DNA of 64,000 nt. Source: an uncultured Acidobacteriaceae bacterium. Its GTDB lineage: Bacteria > Acidobacteriota > Terriglobia > Terriglobales > Acidobacteriaceae. Below the pieces are notes generated by a model. That model made no database searches, had not been told where the DNA came from, and saw nothing but the letters and a program-made list of their open reading frames with translations. Shown here one piece after another: positions 15,905 to 23,688 of the stretch; the first letter of the stretch is position 1; every line of letters begins with the position of its first letter. The DNA lies in contig CALFMO010000068.1 of NCBI GenBank assembly GCA_937879855.1, positions 62,001 to 126,000 of the forward strand. Direction: 5' to 3'. The translations under genes and the position numbers were made by a program.

Positions 15905-17614
15905 TCATGTCTGCAACACTCCCACCTTGAACTCCGCTACGTCCGGATTCAGCGCTGCCGCTTCCAGCGCTTGTGTAATCGCCTCCCGCGTTTCGATCGG
16001 GTCAATGATTTTATCGATCCACAACCGCGCTGCGCCATAGCGCGGATCGGTTTGCTCGTCGTAGGTACGCTTCACCGACTCGTACAGTTCTTTTCTCTCT
16101 TCCTCGCTCAGCTTCGTGCCCCCACGCTCGAGTTGTTTGACCTTAATTTCAACCAACGTGCCCGCTGCCGAATCGCCGCTCATCACCGCGTAGCGCGCCG
16201 TCGGCCAGGCAAACACAAAGCGCGGATCATAGGCTTTGCCGCACATCGCATAATGTCCGGCGCCAAACGATCCGCCGATGATCACTGTAATCTTTGGAAC
16301 CACAGAATTCGATACCGCGTTTACCATCTTCGCGCCCGCCTTGATGATGCCGCTCCACTCGGCGTCGCGCCCCACCATAAAGCCATTCACGTCGTGAAAG
16401 AAAATCAGCGGAATCAGGTTCTGATTGCAGTCCATGATGAAGCGCGCCGCCTTTTCCGCTGACTCCGTGTAGATAACGCCTCCGAATTCGATCCTCTTGT
16501 GGCCCTCGTGATCGGTCTGCTGCGCATGTAGTTTCTGGTTGGCCACGATTCCAACCGCAAAGCCGCCGATGCGGGCATAGCCACAAATTAGAGTTTTTCC
16601 GTACTCCGGTTTGTACTCGTCGAAACGGCTGCCGTCGATCATGCGCGCCAGCACTTCTTTCATGTCATACGGCCGCGCCGGGGACGAATCGTAGATTCCG
16701 TAGATTTCTTCCGCTGCCAGTTCGGGCTCGACCGGCTTTTTCCGGTCCCATGGAGAAAGCCGCCGGTATCCCCACTTCTCCACGATCGAACGAATCCGAG
16801 CGATGCAAGCCTGATCGTTGGCTTCTCGAAAATCGACCGTTCCGCTAATGGAGGAGTGCATCGCCGCGCCGCCTAATTCCTCCGACGAAACTTTCTGTCC
16901 GATCGCCGCCTGAACCAGCGCCGGACCGGCCAGAAATAATCCGCTTCCGTCGGTCATCAGCACGTGATCGCACATGACCGGAAGATAGCCGCCACCCGCC
17001 ACGCACATACCCATAATGGCGGCGATCTGCGGAATTCCCATCGCCGACATAACCGCGTTGTTACGAAATACGCGCCCGAAATCGTCGGTATCAGGAAAAA
17101 CATCTTCTTGCAGCGGCAGGAACACTCCGGCAGAATCGACCAGATAAATCGTGGGAATACGGTTCTCGATGGCGATGTTCTGCGCTCGAATCACTTTTTT
17201 CGAAGTCATCGGAAAAAACGCGCCCGCCTTCACGGTGGCGTCATTGGCGATAATCATCACCATGCGGCTTTCAATGCGAGCCAACCCCGTGATTACACCC
17301 GCTGCGGGCGCGCCGCCCCACTCTTCGTACATGCCATGGGCCGCGTAAAGACCGAGTTCGAAGAATGTATCCGGATCGGCGAGCAAGGCAATGCGCTCGC
17401 GGGCCGTCAATCGCCCCTTGGCATGCTGGTTTTCAATGGCCTTGGGGCCGCCGCCCTCGCAAATCTTTTCGCCCTCGTTGCGAACTTGTGAGGTCAAGTC
17501 GGCCAGAAACCGCATGTTGGCTTCGTAGCGCGCCGAGGTCGGATCGATTTTTGTCGTCAGCACGTTTTCCGGTGCAGACGAACTCGAAGGAAGCGATTCG
17601 TTACGGTTCGCCAT
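15905..17614 (-). CDS. Acyl-CoA carboxylase carboxyltransferase subunit (methylcrotonyl-CoA carboxylase beta-like)
   Basis: 569 residues with the two crotonase-like halves of biotin-dependent carboxyltransferases. LFLAGPALVQAAIGQKVSSEELGGAAMH is a strong family block in the first half, and PLIFFHDVNGFMVG and GGSFGAGHYAMCGKAYDPRF are in the second. The length and the adjacency to HMG-CoA lyase and enoyl-CoA hydratases favour methylcrotonyl-CoA carboxylase (leucine pathway) over propionyl-CoA carboxylase. The biotin carboxylase/carrier subunit needed for activity is not in this window. The substrate call rests on context. Confidence 0.88.
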   Translation of the reverse strand: MANRNESLPSSSSAPENVLTTKIDPTSARYEANMRFLADLTSQVRNEGEKICEGGGPKAIENQHAKGRLTARERIALLADPDTFFELGLYAAHGMYEEWGGAPAAGVITGLARIESRMVMIIANDATVKAGAFFPMTSKKVIRAQNIAIENRIPTIYLVDSAGVFLPLQEDVFPDTDDFGRVFRNNAVMSAMGIPQIAAIMGMCVAGGGYLPVMCDHVLMTDGSGLFLAGPALVQAAIGQKVSSEELGGAAMHSSISGTVDFREANDQACIARIRSIVEKWGYRRLSPWDRKKPVEPELAAEEIYGIYDSSPARPYDMKEVLARMIDGSRFDEYKPEYGKTLICGYARIGGFAVGIVANQKLHAQQTDHEGHKRIEFGGVIYTESAEKAARFIMDCNQNLIPLIFFHDVNGFMVGRDAEWSGIIKAGAKMVNAVSNSVVPKITVIIGGSFGAGHYAMCGKAYDPRFVFAWPTARYAVMSGDSAAGTLVEIKVKQLERGGTKLSEEERKELYESVKRTYDEQTDPRYGAARLWIDKIIDPIETREAITQALEAAALNPDVAEFKVGVLQT

Positions 17615-17679
17615 GAGTTAAAGAATGAACATGCGGACTGATTACGGTATACCACGCGGGCGCAGCTTCGCAATGCGGG

Positions 17680-18288
17680 TTAGCCCGGATTTTCAGTTGA
17701 AGATGCTTGCAGACCAATGCGCCGCACTGCTTCGGCTACTGGATCGGCGGCTATCGCATCGACCAGCCCCATTCGCAACGCCTGGGCGGCAGTGACTTTC
17801 TCTGCCGCCACAAACATTTCCAGGGCGCGCCCTTTGCCAATCAGGCGCGGCAACCGTTGTGTTCCACCCCAGCCCGTGATCAGCCCCAGGGCCGCGCCCC
17901 GATGTCCAAAAACGGCATGTGGAGAAGCAATTCGGTGATGGCAGGCCAAGGCCAGATCGAGTCCGCCGCCCATGCAGTAGCCGGAGACCGCTGCGTACAC
18001 CGGAGCAGGGAAGTGCTCGATTACTTCCATCAACGCCTGTCCCATCTTCGCGAACTCAAGCGCGTCGGAACCATTGAGCTGGGAAATTTCCTTCAAGTCT
18101 GCGCCGGCGGAAAAGAAGCGATCGTTTCCAGCGACGACGACCGACCTTCCACACGATACCAACTCGCGGAACTCATTCGTTAACAACTGCACGCACTCGC
18201 GCGAAAGCCGATTCGTTCCATCGTCCGACTGCAGCCGCAAAATCCGTGCTCCCAGTTGCTGTTCAATGCGAAATCGAGACAAAGGCAT
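17680..18288 (-). CDS. Short enoyl-CoA hydratase/isomerase family protein
   Basis: 202 residues from the ATG at 18288. It is about 55 residues shorter than normal crotonases: the core is present (NDRFFSAGADLKEI and AAVSGYCMGGGLDLALACHHRIA as oxyanion-hole segments, FGHRGAALGLITGWGGTQRLPRLIG around the active-site Glu position) but the C-terminal trimerisation helices end early after AQALRMGLVDAIAADPVAEAV. In GHRGAALGLI the first catalytic Glu position appears not to be Glu, so hydration activity is doubtful. It lies between the carboxyltransferase and a hypothetical gene on the same strand. Confidence 0.82.
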   Translation of the reverse strand: MPLSRFRIEQQLGARILRLQSDDGTNRLSRECVQLLTNEFRELVSCGRSVVVAGNDRFFSAGADLKEISQLNGSDALEFAKMGQALMEVIEHFPAPVYAAVSGYCMGGGLDLALACHHRIASPHAVFGHRGAALGLITGWGGTQRLPRLIGKGRALEMFVAAEKVTAAQALRMGLVDAIAADPVAEAVRRIGLQASSTENPG

Positions 18289-18324
18289 CGTTATAAGAAT
18301 CTTCAAAGACGCCGGCAGCCGAAG

Positions 18325-19056
18325 CTATCCCCTCCGCTCGACCCAATCCGCCAGCCTGCAGCCGTCTTCCTCCAGCTGAAACGTTCCCACGCCAAAGCAT
18401 TCGCCGACGATACGGTGCGACTCGGGATCGCGAGCGGCGCGCGTAATCCATTGCTGTCCCACGCGGTACTGCGCCGAGGTAAACCACTTCTGCGGCAGGA
18501 CCTCTACCAATCCGGCCTGCGGATAAAAAACAAACAGCGCGAATGCTGGATCGTCATTCGACATCGCCTTGTAGCTTGTCGGAATGATCAGTTCGTCCAC
18601 ACTGCCAAATTCTGCGGGGAGTTCGATTTTATGCATGCCCGGTTCGAGCGCGACCAGCACCTCGAAGTCGGCAAGCGGGGCCGTCGCCGCGTAAATGCGA
18701 TCCGAGGACGCCTTGAACCAGCCCGCGACTTCCGCCAAATCAAAGGCCTTCAGTTGATCAGGATCGAAGCAGGTGAACCGAATGTTTCGCCCCTCAGGAC
18801 ACCAGATGCCAATGAAATGAGGAGGCACCAGGAACGGCCGGCAATAGGTGTTCAACGCAAGGCGAGCTTTGTCCGGTTCCTGTTGTAGGCCGAGAGTTAC
18901 AAGGTGGGCAATTGGACCGTGGTCGCCGTGGTGAGTCCAGGCAAAAGGTTGTCCGGCAAGCGAGCGAAACGCGGGGAAGGTCTTCCAATACCACGGCGCC
19001 GGGCCTACGGTTTTCGACAGGATTTCTCGCACGCGGGACGCGCCGATGCCGGACAT
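18325..19056 (-). CDS. Hypothetical protein linked to the acyl-CoA mutase operon
   Basis: 243 residues, no signal peptide and no membrane segment. Its ATG overlaps the stop codon of the B12-binding subunit gene (TGATG), so the two are translationally coupled. Trp and aromatic residues are frequent (GPAPWYWKTFPAF, LPQKWFTSAQYRVGQQWITRAAR), with mixed alpha/beta character. I do not recognise a family. Its tight coupling to the mutase subunit suggests an accessory cytoplasmic role in that pathway, which is inference only. Confidence 0.8.
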   Translation of the reverse strand: MSGIGASRVREILSKTVGPAPWYWKTFPAFRSLAGQPFAWTHHGDHGPIAHLVTLGLQQEPDKARLALNTYCRPFLVPPHFIGIWCPEGRNIRFTCFDPDQLKAFDLAEVAGWFKASSDRIYAATAPLADFEVLVALEPGMHKIELPAEFGSVDELIIPTSYKAMSNDDPAFALFVFYPQAGLVEVLPQKWFTSAQYRVGQQWITRAARDPESHRIVGECFGVGTFQLEEDGCRLADWVERRG

Positions 19057-19475
19057 CAGCCCGCCGCCGGTACGCCGGGCCCCTTCACATGCGCGCGGAT
19101 GAACTGAACGATGTCGTCCATCGCCGTGCCCGGCTGGAAAATCGCGGCGACGCCGATCTTCTTCAGACCATCGATATCCTGATTGGGAATGATGCCGCCC
19201 ACGATCACGATTACGTCATCCATCTTGTTCTGCTTGAGCAGGTCCATCACGCGCGGCACGATCGCATTGTGCGCCCCAGAGAGAATTGAGAGCCCGATCA
19301 CCTGGACATCTTCCTGCAACGCCGCGGACACGATCATCTCTGGCGTCTGCCGCAAGCCGGTATAGATCACTTCCATGCCCGCATCGCGCAAAGCGCGAGC
19401 AATCACTTTCGCCCCGCGGTCGTGCCCGTCAAGCCCGGGCTTCGCTACCAGCACACGGATCTTCGTGTCGGCCAT
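19056..19475 (-). CDS. Methylmalonyl-CoA mutase B12-binding (small) subunit
   Basis: 139 residues from the ATG at 19475; the frame continues upstream to 19715 but that part is out of family and crosses a repeat and the next gene. It is a stand-alone B12-binding domain: LDGHDRGAK holds the DxHxxG motif whose His ligates cobalt, GLSILSG is the SxL motif and VGGIIP the GG motif. Such split mutases need a separate large catalytic subunit, which is not in this window. The substrate may be methylmalonyl-CoA or a related acyl-CoA; context with short-chain acyl-CoA catabolism fits the former. Confidence 0.9.
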   Translation of the reverse strand: MADTKIRVLVAKPGLDGHDRGAKVIARALRDAGMEVIYTGLRQTPEMIVSAALQEDVQVIGLSILSGAHNAIVPRVMDLLKQNKMDDVIVIVGGIIPNQDIDGLKKIGVAAIFQPGTAMDDIVQFIRAHVKGPGVPAAG

Positions 19476-19486
19476 CGCACACCATT

Positions 19487-19521
19487 TAACCACAGAGGGC
19501 ACAGAGGAACACAGAGGCAAG
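19487..19521. repeat. Single arm of the CACAGAGG dispersed repeat
   Basis: The stretch TTAACCACAGAGGGCACAGAGG plus a further ACACAGAGG matches the left arm of the repeat at 4529, without the mirrored right arm. It lies between the B12-subunit gene and the glycosylase gene. Confidence 0.6.
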
Positions 19522-19545
19522 ACAGAACATGCAGATGGAGAAGCC

Positions 19546-20145
19546 TCAAACAGTCTTGATGTCGAGGCTTCTCCACATATACCAGCACGCCACGCTGCGA
19601 TAGGGTTCCCAGGCTTTTGCGATCTTCTCCATGTCTTTCGGCTTGGGCAGCTTGCGCTTTTTATAGTGCTTGCGGATGGCCATTTGCACCCCATAGTCGC
19701 CCGTGGGCAGTACATTCGGCCGCCGCAAAGAAAACATCAGGAACATGTGCGCGGTCCATACCCCGATGCCCTTCACCTGCGTCAAATGCTCGATGACCTC
19801 TTCGTCCTCGAGTTCGGGCAGTCGTGAAAAATCGAGCAGTCCCGTTGCCGTCTTCGCGGCAAGATCTTTCAGATAAGCTGACTTCTGCTTTGACAAGCCA
19901 ACGCTCCGCAGTTGTTCGTCGCTCAGTTTGAGGATTCCCTCTGGAGTGATCGGCTCGCCCGCGAGTGCCGCGAAGCGATTGAAGATCGTCACTGCGGCCT
20001 TGCCGTTCAGTTGCTGGTAGACGATTGCCTCGGCCAAGCTGCAAAACTCCGGCACTCCATATTCCATGCGGCAGGGCCCGACGCGCTCGATAATGGCACG
20101 CAGAACGGGATCGGATTTCTTAAGGTGGTTAACCGCTTTTCGCAT
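19546..20145 (-). CDS. DNA-3-methyladenine glycosylase II-like (HhH-GPD)
   Basis: 199 residues, the short AlkA/MAG1 form without the N-terminal AlkA domain. Excises alkylated purines from DNA. The helix-hairpin-helix LTQVKGIGVWTAHMF is at about 121-135 and the catalytic Asp in PTGDYGV is Asp150. No iron-sulfur Cys cluster follows, as expected for the AlkA branch. EAIVYQQLNGKAAVTIFNRF is another family block. It stands alone between metabolic genes, same strand as its neighbours. Confidence 0.92.
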   Translation of the reverse strand: MRKAVNHLKKSDPVLRAIIERVGPCRMEYGVPEFCSLAEAIVYQQLNGKAAVTIFNRFAALAGEPITPEGILKLSDEQLRSVGLSKQKSAYLKDLAAKTATGLLDFSRLPELEDEEVIEHLTQVKGIGVWTAHMFLMFSLRRPNVLPTGDYGVQMAIRKHYKKRKLPKPKDMEKIAKAWEPYRSVACWYMWRSLDIKTV

Positions 20146-20201
20146 CTCTTACATTTATCACAAAATTTCTTCCTAGGCGAACAAAACACGAATAAACTGC
20201 A

Positions 20202-20651
20202 TTATGGTGTCTTCTTTACCGCAACTCCCAGTACCTCGAATTTGCCGCCCCGCAGCAAGTTGGAAGCCCCCACGAAAGCGCGCGCGGGATAGTCGCCATG
20301 GAAATACGTTTTGTAGACTCCGTTAAACGTATCGTAGAACTTCAGGTCGGAGCAGAAAACCTGAATCGACACGACATCGTCCATGGTTAACCCGGCTAAT
20401 TCCACCGTCTGCTTGATTCCATCCATCACCAGGCGCGCCTCCTCTTCGGCGCTCGCCGGCGGCATGCCGGTCTTGGCGTCCAGTCCGATGTGTCCCGCAA
20501 TGTAAAGTGTATTGCCCACGAGTACGCCGTCGCTGAAAGGAAGCGCTTTCATATCGCTGGCCCGCGGTTTCACGATGTGCTTTCGCTCTTGCGCCGCTGC
20601 CGCAACGCAAACTACAAAAAGCATCAGTCCTAAAAGAATTCGCAGTTTCAT
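20202..20651 (-). CDS. RidA family protein with signal peptide
   Basis: 149 residues from the ATG at 20651 with GGAG-like site (GGAGAAACC) just upstream. The signal peptide (MKLRILLGLMLFVVCVAAAA) is unusual for RidA, which is normally a cytoplasmic deaminase of reactive enamines and imines. The RidA core is present: FSDGVLVGNTLYIAGHIG, VMDGIKQTVELAGLTMDDVVSIQVFCSD and the conserved Arg in YPARAFVGAS. Export implies a periplasmic role; substrate unknown. Confidence 0.88.
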   Translation of the reverse strand: MKLRILLGLMLFVVCVAAAAQERKHIVKPRASDMKALPFSDGVLVGNTLYIAGHIGLDAKTGMPPASAEEEARLVMDGIKQTVELAGLTMDDVVSIQVFCSDLKFYDTFNGVYKTYFHGDYPARAFVGASNLLRGGKFEVLGVAVKKTP

Positions 20652-20903
20652 GGTTTCTCCTCGAAGATCATACGAAGATCGGACTGGAAGACTACCACCT
20701 TCACCCCTAAGCGGCCAACAATCGCGGTTTCGTATTCTTTCCCTTAACTGTCTGGGCGTGAGGAAGATGATGCTCGTCTTCCGGAGACCACAAGAAAAAG
20801 CAGACACATGAGCATCGCAAAATCCGCGCGTGCGTCGCTCACTCGGTCGCGCATGATGCAACAGTTCATCATTCCGAGCAAAGCGAGGAATCTGCTGTTC
20901 GCA

Positions 20904-21863
20904 CTAGGAAAGAAATTTTATCGTCTCTTCCACCAGTTCTGCCGTCGGCTTATAGGGATCACCCGGCGCATCGTACTCAATCGAACAATATCCCTTGTAG
21001 GCATGTTTTTTCAGAATCGCGAAGGTGCGCGCCAGGTCCACATGCACCGCCTTGCCTTGCTCATCGACCTCGCCATCTTTCACATGGCAGATTCCGTAGG
21101 CATGCGTGAACATCGCATCGATGGCGTGATAAGCATAGTCTTCGTCATGCGCGGCCAGCGTGTTGCCGAAATCCGGTAAAGCCCGCAGCCACGGACTGTT
21201 CACTTTCTCAATCACCTGCACTAGAAAAAATGGATCCTCGCTCACCGGGTTGTCATTTTCCAGATGCACCACGACATTCTTTTTCGCGGCATATTCTGCC
21301 ACGCGCGCGAGAGTGTCGGCCGCACGCCCCACGTCAGGCTTCGAATTCTTCGCGCCTTCAACGTGCGTACGAATGCTCGGCGAACCCAGAGTCGCTCCCG
21401 CGTCCACCCACTTTTTGCCCGACGCAACCGCCCGCTCTCGCTCGGCCGCATCCGGTGAATACTGGCTGAACTCGTCATCCACCGCAATGTCCACTACCGC
21501 GGAATGAGCCTTCTCCACCGCCATGCGGAGTTTTTCCAGATATTTGGCATCCGTTGAAGGAAACAGGCGGCTCCAAGGCTCGATCTTGTGCACGTTAAAT
21601 TTCTCGGCCACGTGGGCCGCAAAGTCCTTCAGTTCGATCTGCTGCGACGCCGGAACACGACTCGCCTCGTCCGGTCCTTTCGGGCTCACAATGAATTCGC
21701 GGAAGGGATACGCCGCCACGGCCACGCGCCGCCGCGGATCCGAGGGAAATGCAGCCGATGGTCCAGATCTTGCCGCCGCGCTCGCAGCGAGCGGGGAAAG
21801 CCACGCCCCTGCTGCCGCCGCAGCACACTGCCCAAGAAATTTTCTTCGGTTCGTCCGGCCCAC
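20904..21863 (-). CDS. Tat-exported sugar phosphate isomerase/epimerase-like TIM-barrel protein
   Basis: 319 residues from the GTG at 21863; an upstream start at 21932 would push the twin-arginine motif away from the N-terminus. TNRRKFLGQCAAAAAGAWLSPL is a Tat signal. The body resembles xylose-isomerase-like TIM barrels (AP endonuclease 2 superfamily): LKDFAAHVAEKFNVHKIEPWS, the metal-site blocks VVHLENDNPVS, ALPDFGNTLA, CHVKDGEV and YCSIEYDAPGDPYK. Such exported acidobacterial enzymes usually act on sugars or inositols, but the substrate is not predictable. It is divergent from the molybdenum hydroxylase operon. Confidence 0.85.
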   Translation of the reverse strand: MGRTNRRKFLGQCAAAAAGAWLSPLAASAAARSGPSAAFPSDPRRRVAVAAYPFREFIVSPKGPDEASRVPASQQIELKDFAAHVAEKFNVHKIEPWSRLFPSTDAKYLEKLRMAVEKAHSAVVDIAVDDEFSQYSPDAAERERAVASGKKWVDAGATLGSPSIRTHVEGAKNSKPDVGRAADTLARVAEYAAKKNVVVHLENDNPVSEDPFFLVQVIEKVNSPWLRALPDFGNTLAAHDEDYAYHAIDAMFTHAYGICHVKDGEVDEQGKAVHVDLARTFAILKKHAYKGYCSIEYDAPGDPYKPTAELVEETIKFLS

Positions 21864-22001
21864 GCGGGCCAGTGTATCAGAGGAATTTGGTCTGCAGGCC
21901 CTCGCATCGCGCCAACCCCAAGGGCGCTTCAACGAATCTAAGGCGCAACTATCGAATATTTACGAGTCAACCATCAACTAACCACGATTGGGTGGACAAC
22001 A

Positions 22002-22661
22002 ATGCCGAACAAAGAAAGTCCCGCACTACCACCGCCCTTACAAGATCAGGAATCTATACCAGAGAATCAAGGAGTAACGCGGCGTTCGTTCCTCGCGCGT
22101 CTAGGCGCCGGCAGTATTGCCGTCTCCGCCACGCCCCTTCTCCATAATATTTCCGTTGCCCAGGTTGAAACCTCTCCCGCGCCCGCCGGAACTTTCCCCC
22201 TGGTGCCGATCGTCCTCAACGTCAACGGCCGCGATTATCGTCTGAAACTCGAACCGCGCGTCACGCTGTTGGACGCTCTGCGCGAGCGCCTGCACTTATT
22301 CGGCACGAAAAAGGGATGCGACCACGGGCAATGCGGCGCCTGCACGGTGCACGTCAACGGACGCCGGGTAAATTCCTGTCTCACTTTCGCCGTCATGCAC
22401 GAGAGGGATCGCATCACGACCATCGAGGGGCTGGCCAGCAACGGTGAACTGCATCCCGTGCAGAGCGCGTTTCTGGAACGTGATGGCTTCCAGTGCGGCT
22501 ATTGCACCTCCGGTCAAATCATGTCCGCTGCGGCGTTGTTGAAGGAACCATGCGGCGAAGACGATGACTCCGTCCGCGAGTGTATGAGCGGTAATATCCG
22601 CCGCTGTGGCGCCTATCCCAACATCATTGCCGCTGTGCAAGAAGCGCGCAAGCGCTCGTAA
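22002..22661 (+). CDS. Molybdenum hydroxylase 2Fe-2S subunit (PaoA-like), Tat exported
   Basis: 219 residues. GVTRRSFLARLGAG (Arg27-Arg28) is a Tat signal, as in E. coli PaoA. The plant-ferredoxin-type cluster uses C106, C111, C114 and C126 (KKGCDHGQCGACTVHV...NSC); the second 2Fe-2S cluster uses C165, C168, C194 and C202 (CGYCTSGQ, CMSGNIRRCGAY). GGGTGGA precedes the ATG. It is the first gene of a three-gene operon for a periplasmic xanthine-dehydrogenase-family enzyme, likely an aldehyde oxidoreductase. Confidence 0.93.
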   Translation: MPNKESPALPPPLQDQESIPENQGVTRRSFLARLGAGSIAVSATPLLHNISVAQVETSPAPAGTFPLVPIVLNVNGRDYRLKLEPRVTLLDALRERLHLFGTKKGCDHGQCGACTVHVNGRRVNSCLTFAVMHERDRITTIEGLASNGELHPVQSAFLERDGFQCGYCTSGQIMSAAALLKEPCGEDDDSVRECMSGNIRRCGAYPNIIAAVQEARKRS

Positions 22662-22681
22662 GCCAGTCAGGAGAACGTCCC

Positions 22682-23665
22682 ATGCAAGCTTTTCAATACA
22701 AAAAAGTCCGCGACGTCGAAGGCGCGATTGGTCTCTCTTCAGCGCCGTACGCCAAATTCGTCGCCGGCGGCACCACGTTAATTGACCTCATGAAACTTAA
22801 CGTGGAGCGGCCCACGACTCTGATTGACATCAATTCACTGGCGCTGGACAAGATCGAAAAGCTGCCGGGAGGCGGAGTCAAAATCGGAGCCATGGTCCGC
22901 AACAGCGATCTGGCGCACGATGTCACGGTTCAGCAACAGTACGCCGTGCTTTCCCAGGCGCTACTCTCCGGCGCGTCTCCGCAGTTGCGCAACATGGCAA
23001 CGACAGGCGGCAACCTGCTGCAGCGCACGCGTTGCTATTACTTTCGCGACACCGCGTACGCCTGCAACAAGCGCGAGCCTGGATCGGGCTGCGCCGCTAT
23101 CGACGGCTACAATCGCATCCACGCCGTTCTCGGGACCAGTGAACACTGCATCGCCACGCATCCTTCGGATATGGCTGTAGCTATGATGGCTCTCGAGGCC
23201 ACAGTTCATATTCGCGGGCCAAAGGGCGACCGTTCGGTCCCGTTGAATGACTTTTATTTGGTGCCCGGGTCCACGCCCAGTCGCGAGAATGTTCTGCAAC
23301 CGGGCGAACTGATCACCTACGTGACTCTGCCTCCGCTCGCCAGCGGAACTCGTTCGTATTACCTCAAGCGCCGCGACCGCGCCTCGTACGAATTCGCGCT
23401 GGCATCGGCTGCCGTGGTGGCACAGATGCAAGGGCGAACTCTGCAGCGAATCAGAATTGCATTGGGCGGAGTCGGCACCAAGCCCTGGAGATTCAAAGAA
23501 GCCGAGCAGGCCCTGGAAGGCCGCGAGGCCAGCGAAAGCAATTTCCGCGCCGCTGCCGAGGCCGCTCTGCAAGGCGCGAAACCGCTTCACGATAACGCAT
23601 TCAAAGTTGAACTCGCCAAGCGTACCCTGACGCGCGCATTGAAGGTGGTCACCCAGGCGGCGTGA
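22682..23665 (+). CDS. Molybdenum hydroxylase FAD-binding subunit (PaoB-like)
   Basis: 327 residues. FAD-binding motifs of the xanthine dehydrogenase medium subunit are present: KFVAGGTTLIDLMK and TTGGNLLQRTRC. The insert with Cys at 118, 128, 137 and 156 (TRCYYFRD, ACNKREPGSGCAAI, EHCIATHPSD) matches the 4Fe-4S-binding loop known in PaoB and 4-hydroxybenzoyl-CoA reductase-like subunits. No signal peptide, so it would be exported with the Tat subunit as a folded complex. AGGAGAA precedes the ATG, 20 bp after the small-subunit stop. Confidence 0.92.
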   Translation: MQAFQYKKVRDVEGAIGLSSAPYAKFVAGGTTLIDLMKLNVERPTTLIDINSLALDKIEKLPGGGVKIGAMVRNSDLAHDVTVQQQYAVLSQALLSGASPQLRNMATTGGNLLQRTRCYYFRDTAYACNKREPGSGCAAIDGYNRIHAVLGTSEHCIATHPSDMAVAMMALEATVHIRGPKGDRSVPLNDFYLVPGSTPSRENVLQPGELITYVTLPPLASGTRSYYLKRRDRASYEFALASAAVVAQMQGRTLQRIRIALGGVGTKPWRFKEAEQALEGREASESNFRAAAEAALQGAKPLHDNAFKVELAKRTLTRALKVVTQAA

Positions 23666-23688
23666 TTGAAAAGCGAGAGGAGAATTCC

